DNA of 64,000 nt from Gemmatimonadales bacterium. Lineage in GTDB: Bacteria > Gemmatimonadota > Gemmatimonadetes > Gemmatimonadales > GWC2-71-9. How positions within the stretch are numbered: position 1 is the first letter of the stretch; each line of letters opens with the position of its first letter. Below the pieces are notes generated by a model. It did no database searches and was not told where the DNA came from. It was given only the letters and a program-made list of their open reading frames with translations. Shown here piece after piece: positions 58,162 to 64,000 of the stretch. The translations under genes and the position numbers were made by a program. Where the stretch lies: contig JAWKQM010000015.1 in assembly GCA_041390145.1 (NCBI GenBank), positions 1 through 64,000 of the forward strand. Reading direction: 5' to 3'.

Positions 58162-58190
58162 TTTCCCGGGGCGGGGGGGCGCATTATGCT
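58162..58190 (+). promoter_or_regulatory. possible promoter of the OmpA-like gene
   Basis: TTTCCC (58162-58167), 17 bp, TATGCT (58185-58190), 35 bp before the chosen ATG. The -10 is good and the -35 weak. Confidence 0.3.
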
Positions 58191-58224
58191 CAGTCCAGTC
58201 CCTCCCACCCATCGGAGTTCCGCC

Positions 58225-59055
58225 ATGCGCCGCCACTCGATTCGCGTGCTCGCCGCCGTCGCCCTGGTGGCGATCCCGGTGTCTGCATCCGCCCAGGAAA
58301 CCGTCAAGCTGAATGGTGTCATCGTTGCGCGGTCCGGTGCGGACATGATGGTCCACGTCCAGGAGGTGACGGGCAACACGACCGTCATCCTCTCAAACGA
58401 CACCAAGGTGGAGGTCAAGGGCGGCCCACTCGGCATCAAGAAGTCCTCCATGGGACCGGCGACCCTGGTTCCCGGCCTGAAGGTCGAGGTGAACGGGACG
58501 CCGGCGACCGGCGGCGCCGTCGCGGCCACCAAGGTGGAGTTCAGCTCGGGCGACCTGAAGACCGCCAACGAGATCCAGGCCGGCCTCGCCCCGACGGCGG
58601 CCCTGGCGGACACCAACGCCGAAGGGGTGGCGGAGAACCGGGCGGAGACCGACTCGCTCAGCAAGCGGTTCGGCGAACTGGGGGACTACGACATCATTGC
58701 GCAGGACACGGTGTACTTCGGCGTCAACAGCTCGGTGGTGTATCCCACGGGGCAGCAGACCTTGAAGGCCTTCGCCGCCAAGGCCAAGGCGCTGCCGTCC
58801 TACAACATCCTGGTGGCGGGGTACACCGACGCCTCCGGCAACGCGGAATACAACCAGCAGCTCAGCGAGCGGCGGGCGCAGGCGGTCATCGAATACCTCG
58901 AGCAGAAGATGGACATTCCGCTCTACCTGGTGCTCGCCCCGGCGGCGATGGGCTTCTCGCACCCCGTGGCTTCCAATGAGACGCAGGAGGGCGCGGCCAA
59001 GAACCGGCGGGTGGTGGCGTCGATCGTGGTGAACCGGGGCGTGACCGGGCAGTAG
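58225..59055 (+). CDS. exported OmpA-domain protein with N-terminal DUF5666-like domain
   Basis: An envelope protein of about 276 residues. A signal peptide (about 1-24, SASAQ) leads into a small beta domain at about 25-100 (VKLNGVIVARSGADMMVHV), like the DUF5666/OB-type fold. The C-terminal OmpA domain (about 165-270) has VAGYTDASGNAEYNQQLSER, the peptidoglycan-binding signature. It probably links the outer envelope to peptidoglycan. ATG 58225 is favoured by GGAG 7 nt upstream and by the signal peptide starting there. It is distinct from pal: no lipobox. Confidence 0.82.
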   Translation: MRRHSIRVLAAVALVAIPVSASAQETVKLNGVIVARSGADMMVHVQEVTGNTTVILSNDTKVEVKGGPLGIKKSSMGPATLVPGLKVEVNGTPATGGAVAATKVEFSSGDLKTANEIQAGLAPTAALADTNAEGVAENRAETDSLSKRFGELGDYDIIAQDTVYFGVNSSVVYPTGQQTLKAFAAKAKALPSYNILVAGYTDASGNAEYNQQLSERRAQAVIEYLEQKMDIPLYLVLAPAAMGFSHPVASNETQEGAAKNRRVVASIVVNRGVTGQ

Positions 59056-59060
59056 TGGTC

Positions 59061-59342
59061 ATGCGTCGTCGGCTCGCCATCGCGTTCGCCATCGCGGCGC
59101 TGTCCGACGCGGCCTCCTTTGCGTTGTCGTTCGCGCCGCCGCTGCAGTGGGCGGTCGATGGCGGGACCGCGCTCCTGCTCTTCGCGGTGCTGGGCTGGCA
59201 ATGGCCGCTGCTGCCGGGACTCCTCGTCGAGGCGATCCCCGGAGTGGCGGCCTTCCCGTTCTGGGTACTGGTGGTCGGGGCGGTGGCGGCGTGGGGGAAG
59301 GTGAAGCCCTCGCCCGACCGGACCCTTCCGCCCGTTTCGTGA
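59061..59342 (+). CDS. small hydrophobic membrane protein
   Basis: A protein of about 93 residues with two or three hydrophobic segments (about 4-25, 32-50, 60-80), no recognised motif and a short polar tail. It directly follows the OmpA gene (the stop is 5 bp before the ATG at 59061; GTG 59055 is an alternative start) and is probably on the same transcript. Function unknown; translation is supported by continuous coding-like codon use. Confidence 0.6.
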   Translation: MRRRLAIAFAIAALSDAASFALSFAPPLQWAVDGGTALLLFAVLGWQWPLLPGLLVEAIPGVAAFPFWVLVVGAVAAWGKVKPSPDRTLPPVS

Positions 59343-59381
59343 TTCGCCGGAGGAAACACCACGACACCACCTGTTCGGGCA

Positions 59382-59411
59382 TTGGCGCCGCGCTGATGAG
59401 CCGCGTACCTT
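59382..59411 (+). promoter_or_regulatory. promoter of the tldD-like operon
   Basis: TTGGCG (59382-59387), 18 bp, TACCTT (59406-59411). The start of transcription would fall near 59418, almost at the upstream in-frame ATG 59421, so the ATG at 59475 would have a leader of about 55 nt. Confidence 0.4.
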
Positions 59412-59474
59412 AAGAAAGACATGATCCGCGGACGACCGACTGTTCCTTCCACTTCCCGCCTCCCGAGTTCGCCC

Positions 59475-61103
59475 ATGACTGACCGTCGAGACTTCCTGAA
59501 GGCCGCCGGTGTGACGGCCGCGGCCCTTGCCTCGGACGGCATCCTCCGGGGTGCCTTTGCATCTCCGGCGTTCGCCGCGCCGGCCTCCACCGCGGGCCCC
59601 ACCATGGATCCCGCCACCCGGGACCTCCTCATGGAGGCGCTCAACGCCGCGAAGCGGGCCGGCGCCAGCTACGCCGATGTCCGCATCGGCCGCCAGCGCA
59701 GCAGCTATCTCCGGACCCGGGAGAATCACGTGCAGTTCTCGGCGGAGAACGACACGCTCGGCGCCGGCGTGCGGGCGCTGGTGGACGGGACCTGGGGTTT
59801 CGCGGCCACCAAGACGCTCAACAAGGAAGGTGTGGCCGGCGCGGCGCGCGAGGCGGTCGCGATTGCCAAGGCGGACCGGATTGCCCGGGACCGGCCGGTG
59901 GAGCTCTGGCCGTCGCCGTCGTACCCGGACGCGAGCTGGCAAAGCTTCTACGAGATCGACCCGTTCACCATTTCACTCGAGGAAAAGGCCGACCTGCTGC
60001 TCCGGGCCAATGCCGAGGCGATGAAGGTCGCCAACGTGAAGTTCGCATCCAGTTCCATTTCGATGGTGAAAGACGAGCGGAACTATGCCAACACCGACGG
60101 GTCGGTCATCGCCCAGCAGTTCTTCCGGATCTCGCCGGACGTGACCGCCACGGCCGTGGCGCCGGATCGTTCCGACTTCCAGTCTCGGTCCTCCCAGATT
60201 CCGCCGGCGAGCCGAGGCTGGGAGTATGTACTCTCCGCAGATCTTGTCGGGAACGCCCAGCAGTGGGGCGAGGAGGCGGCGCAGAAGCTGACCGCCAAGC
60301 CGGTGGAGGTCGGCCGTTACGACCTGATCCTGCACCCGACCCATCTCTGGCTCACGATCCATGAGTCCATCGGGCACCCGACCGAGCTCGACCGCGCGAT
60401 GGGCTACGAGGCCAACTACGCCGGTACCAGCTTCGTGGCGCCGCCCAAGGCAGTGCTTGGCAAGCTCAAGTACGGTCCGGAGTTCATGAACATCCAGGGC
60501 GACCGGTCGCAGGAGGGTGGACTCGCCACCATCGGGTGGGACGATGAAGGGGTCAAGCCGAACGACTTTCTGATCATCAAGAACGGCATCATGAATGACT
60601 ACCAGACCACCCGCGAGCAGGCCGGCTGGCTCAAGTGGTGGTACGACGAGCAGGGCATCCCGACCCGCTCGCATGGCTGTTCCTACGCGCAGAACTGGGG
60701 CAGTGTCCAGTTCCAGCGGATGCCCAACGTCTCGCTGCTGCCCGGGCCGGACGAGCGCTCCTGGGAGGACATCATCGCCGCCACCGACCGGGGCATCGCC
60801 ATCATGGGCAACGGGTCGTTCTCCATCGACCAGCAGCGCTACAACGCCCAGTTCGGCGGCCAGGTCTTCTACGAGGTCCGCGGCGGCAAGATCGTCGGCA
60901 TGATGAAGGACGTCGCCTACCAGATCCGCACACCGGACTTCTGGAACTCGATGGACATGATCGGCGGGAAGTCGAGTTACATGCTGGGCGGCGCGCTGAA
61001 CGACGGAAAGGGACAGCCGGGCCAGAGCAACGCGGTGAGCCACGGGTGCGTGCCTGCCCGCTTCCGCCAGGTGAACGTGATCAACACCGGGAGGACGGCA
61101 TGA
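59475..61103 (+). CDS. TldD/PmbA family metalloprotease with Tat signal
   Basis: A TldD-like metallopeptidase of about 542 residues. TldD and TldE together degrade peptides and mature modified peptides in other bacteria. The zinc site is intact: HESIGHPTEL (HExxxH) near 295. The unusual feature is the N terminus, TDRRDFLKAAG followed by a hydrophobic Ala-rich stretch and ASPAFAAP, a classical twin-arginine signal, so this protein should be exported folded. E. coli TldD is cytosolic. An in-frame ATG at 59421 would add 18 residues before the Tat motif. The stop overlaps the partner gene by 4 bp. Confidence 0.88.
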   Translation: MTDRRDFLKAAGVTAAALASDGILRGAFASPAFAAPASTAGPTMDPATRDLLMEALNAAKRAGASYADVRIGRQRSSYLRTRENHVQFSAENDTLGAGVRALVDGTWGFAATKTLNKEGVAGAAREAVAIAKADRIARDRPVELWPSPSYPDASWQSFYEIDPFTISLEEKADLLLRANAEAMKVANVKFASSSISMVKDERNYANTDGSVIAQQFFRISPDVTATAVAPDRSDFQSRSSQIPPASRGWEYVLSADLVGNAQQWGEEAAQKLTAKPVEVGRYDLILHPTHLWLTIHESIGHPTELDRAMGYEANYAGTSFVAPPKAVLGKLKYGPEFMNIQGDRSQEGGLATIGWDDEGVKPNDFLIIKNGIMNDYQTTREQAGWLKWWYDEQGIPTRSHGCSYAQNWGSVQFQRMPNVSLLPGPDERSWEDIIAATDRGIAIMGNGSFSIDQQRYNAQFGGQVFYEVRGGKIVGMMKDVAYQIRTPDFWNSMDMIGGKSSYMLGGALNDGKGQPGQSNAVSHGCVPARFRQVNVINTGRTA

Positions 61104-62439
61104 GCGGCCCCGTGATGACCCGCGAGGAGGCCCAGGCGCTGCTGGAACGCGTCATCGGGTTCTCGAAGGCCGACCGAGTGCAGGTGAGCGTCAACAGCTT
61201 CCGCACGGCGAACACCAGGTTCGCGGCCAACCAGCTCTCCACCGCAGGCACGGTGGACGACTCCGGCGTCTCGATCCAGAGCTGGTACGGCGCGAAGCAC
61301 GCCGTGGCCCGCACCAACGACCTGTCGGAGGATGCGCTGCGTGCGACGGTGGCCCGATCGGAGGCGCAGGCCCGGCTCGCCCCCGAGGACCCCGAGGACA
61401 TGCCGCTCCTCGGCCCGCAGACGTACGTCCCCGTCATGTCCTATTTCGAGTCCACCGCGGAACTCTCCGCCGGGGACCGTGCCCAGGCGGCGCTGACCGC
61501 GCTGTCCGTGACCCGCGCGTCGGGGAATCTCCTGGCTTCGGGGTTCCTCGAGACAAGGGCGAGCGCAACCGCCCTGGCGAACAGCGCCGGGCTCTTCGCG
61601 TACGACCGCACCACCTCGGCCAACTACACGCTGACGGTGCGGACCACCGATGGCACCGGCAGCGGCTGGGCGGGGGCCGACAACCCCGACTGGACCAAGC
61701 TCGACTTCCGCTCGGTGAGCAGCCGCGCCATCGACAAGGCGCGCGCCTCCCGGGACCCGGTGGCCATCGAGCCGGGGCGATACACCGCCATCCTCGAACC
61801 CCAGGCGGTCGGCGACCTGACGCAGCTCATGCTGTACGCGCTTTCGGCCCGATCGGCCGACGAGGGCCGGAGCCCCTTTGCCAAGGAGGGCGGCGGCAAC
61901 AAGATCGGCGAGAAGATTCTCGACGAACGGATCAGCATGATTTCCGATCCGCAGGATCCGATCCTGCTGGCCCGCCCGTTTGACGGCGAGGGGCTGCCCC
62001 TCGGCCGCCAGGTCTGGATCGAGAACGGGGTGCTCAAGGCGCTGAACTACTCCCGCTACTGGGCCAAGAAGACGGGGAACACGCCCACCGGCGGACCGTC
62101 ATCCTGCCTGGTGCCCGGCGGCACGACCTCAGTGGACGAGATGATCGCCCAGACGGAGCGCGGTGTGCTGTTGACCCGTCTCTGGTACCTCCGGCAGGTG
62201 GACCCGCGCACCATCCTCTACACCGGGCTCACCCGCGACGGCACCTTCCTGATCGAAAATGGAAAGATCAGCAAGGCGATCCGCAACTTCCGCTTTAATG
62301 AGTCGCCGCTGTTCATGCTGAACAACGTGGAGGCGATGGGGCCGGCCCAGCGGCTGGCCGGCACCGAATCGGGGGGAGACGTCGCGATGCCGTCGGTCAA
62401 GGTGCGCGACTTCAACTTCACGAGCTTGTCGGAGGCGGT

Positions 62440-62443
<4 letters not shown>
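61100..62443 (+). CDS. TldE/PmbA-like partner subunit
   Basis: A 447-residue TldD/PmbA-family protein without the HExxxH zinc motif, as expected for the non-catalytic TldE half of the heterodimer. Family stretches include [18 protein letters not shown] near 52, [19 protein letters not shown] near 230 and [20 protein letters not shown] near 378. It begins directly at the domain, with no Tat or Sec signal. ATG 61100 overlaps the tldD-like stop and has GGGAGGA upstream. If it pairs with the exported subunit it must travel with it or act in the cytoplasm. Confidence 0.85.
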
Positions 62444-63428
<985 letters not shown>

Positions 63429-63429
63429 G

Positions 63430-64000
63430 GTGCTGGCATCGAGCCTCCGGGACTACGGCCCGTTCCTCGATGCACTCGCCGGCCTCTCCTGGCCGGCCCG
63501 CCGGCCGGTCGGCGCGGGCTCGGCGGGGAGCCACCCCTCCCGTCTCCGCGGGATGGCGGCGGATTTCACCGAATATCGTCCCTATCGATTCGGCGATGAT
63601 CCTCGGCGCCTGGACTGGAAACTCCTGGCCCGCACCGATCGCGCCTACCTGCGGCTCACCGACGACAATGCGACGCGTTCCACGCTCATCCTGGTGGATG
63701 CATCGGCGTCACTCGCCTTTCCATTCGAGACGATGGCCAAATGGAGGCAAGCCTGTCGCCTCGCGGTGGGCCTCGCGTCCGTGGCGCAACACGACGGAGA
63801 TCCCGCAGGCCTGGTGGTGGCGCATGAGCGGGGCACCGTGCGCCTCCCCCCCAGGAGCCGTGCCGGCACGATTCCGGAGATGGCGCGGGCGCTCGATGCA
63901 GTGGCGCCGAGCGGCTCGGCCCCCCTGAGCCCGGCGCTGGAGCAGGTGCGCGCCGGTTGGCGGCTGGTGTTGATCTCCGATTTCCTGAGTGATGAACTCG
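63430..64000 (+). CDS. DUF58 domain protein, N-terminal part (3' end outside window)
   Basis: The first ~190 residues of a DUF58 family protein, the usual partner of MoxR. The signature FTEYRPYRFGDDPRRLDWKL near 45-64 is followed by LILVDASASLAF, a vWA-like metal-site strand, and LVLISDFLSDEL at the window edge. DUF58 proteins often carry a vWA-like fold and are linked to envelope functions or protein complex assembly. GTG 63430 is one base after the MoxR stop and gives the expected start. The protein continues beyond 64000. Confidence 0.85.
   Translation, partial: MLASSLRDYGPFLDALAGLSWPARRPVGAGSAGSHPSRLRGMAADFTEYRPYRFGDDPRRLDWKLLARTDRAYLRLTDDNATRSTLILVDASASLAFPFETMAKWRQACRLAVGLASVAQHDGDPAGLVVAHERGTVRLPPRSRAGTIPEMARALDAVAPSGSAPLSPALEQVRAGWRLVLISDFLSDEL

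Overview
The window is 64 kb of GC-rich, densely packed chromosomal DNA from a Gram-negative (diderm) bacterium. The diderm assignment rests on a full Tol-Pal set, an LptD-like outer-membrane protein, OmpA-type and beta-barrel proteins, and lipoprotein signals. Base composition, the many GTG starts, and the mix of acidic TPR proteins, a LysM protein and Tol-Pal fit Gemmatimonadota best, but no rRNA or other phylogenetic marker was compared, so this is a moderate-confidence inference. Almost every gene is on the plus strand and many overlap their neighbour by 1-8 nt, which suggests long translationally coupled operons. There is no prophage, insertion sequence, CRISPR array or defence island, and no gene-free stretch above 300 bp.

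Layout. 0-9.5 kb: SecA tail, radC, bifunctional (p)ppGpp synthetase/hydrolase, a convergent zinc peptidase, an EVE protein, uvrB-tsaE-tsaB-rimI and ssb. 9.5-21.4 kb: a LysM envelope protein, then an epimerase coupled to tolQ-tolR-tolA/tonB-like-tolB-pal-cpoB, one reading frame that joins TatC to an LptD-like protein, and an FN3-like lipoprotein. 21.4-31 kb: hutH, two large acidic TPR proteins, a polyprenyl synthase, a DUF4321-like protein, tatA and a convergent PpiD/SurA-like foldase. 31-38.6 kb: aroQ, an M24 peptidase, accB-pilT-accC, comB and ftsK. 38.6-45.9 kb: an MscS channel, a GxxExxY protein between inverted repeats, yraN, recA-recX and alaS. 45.9-53.9 kb: a coupled run of an orphan small gene, a CpsB-type phosphatase, gmhA, an SDR, asparaginase, cca, a ZIP transporter, rarA and hflX. 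53.9-58 kb: a nucleotide-sugar dehydrogenase, two divergent glycosyltransferases, a beta-barrel protein and a CAU tRNA. 58-64 kb: an OmpA protein, a Tat-exported TldD-like/TldE-like pair, a frameshifted MoxR ATPase and the start of a DUF58 protein.

Main themes are envelope biogenesis and quality control (Sec, Tat, Tol-Pal, LptD, PpiD, LysM, OmpA) and genome maintenance (RadC, UvrB, SSB, RecA/RecX, FtsK, RarA). Surface polysaccharide synthesis is a third theme.

The best candidates for something new are the in-frame TatC-LptD polyprotein, the GxxExxY gene enclosed by a complex inverted repeat, a TldD-like protease with a Tat signal whose partner has none, pilT embedded between accB and accC, and four genes whose starts look leaderless.
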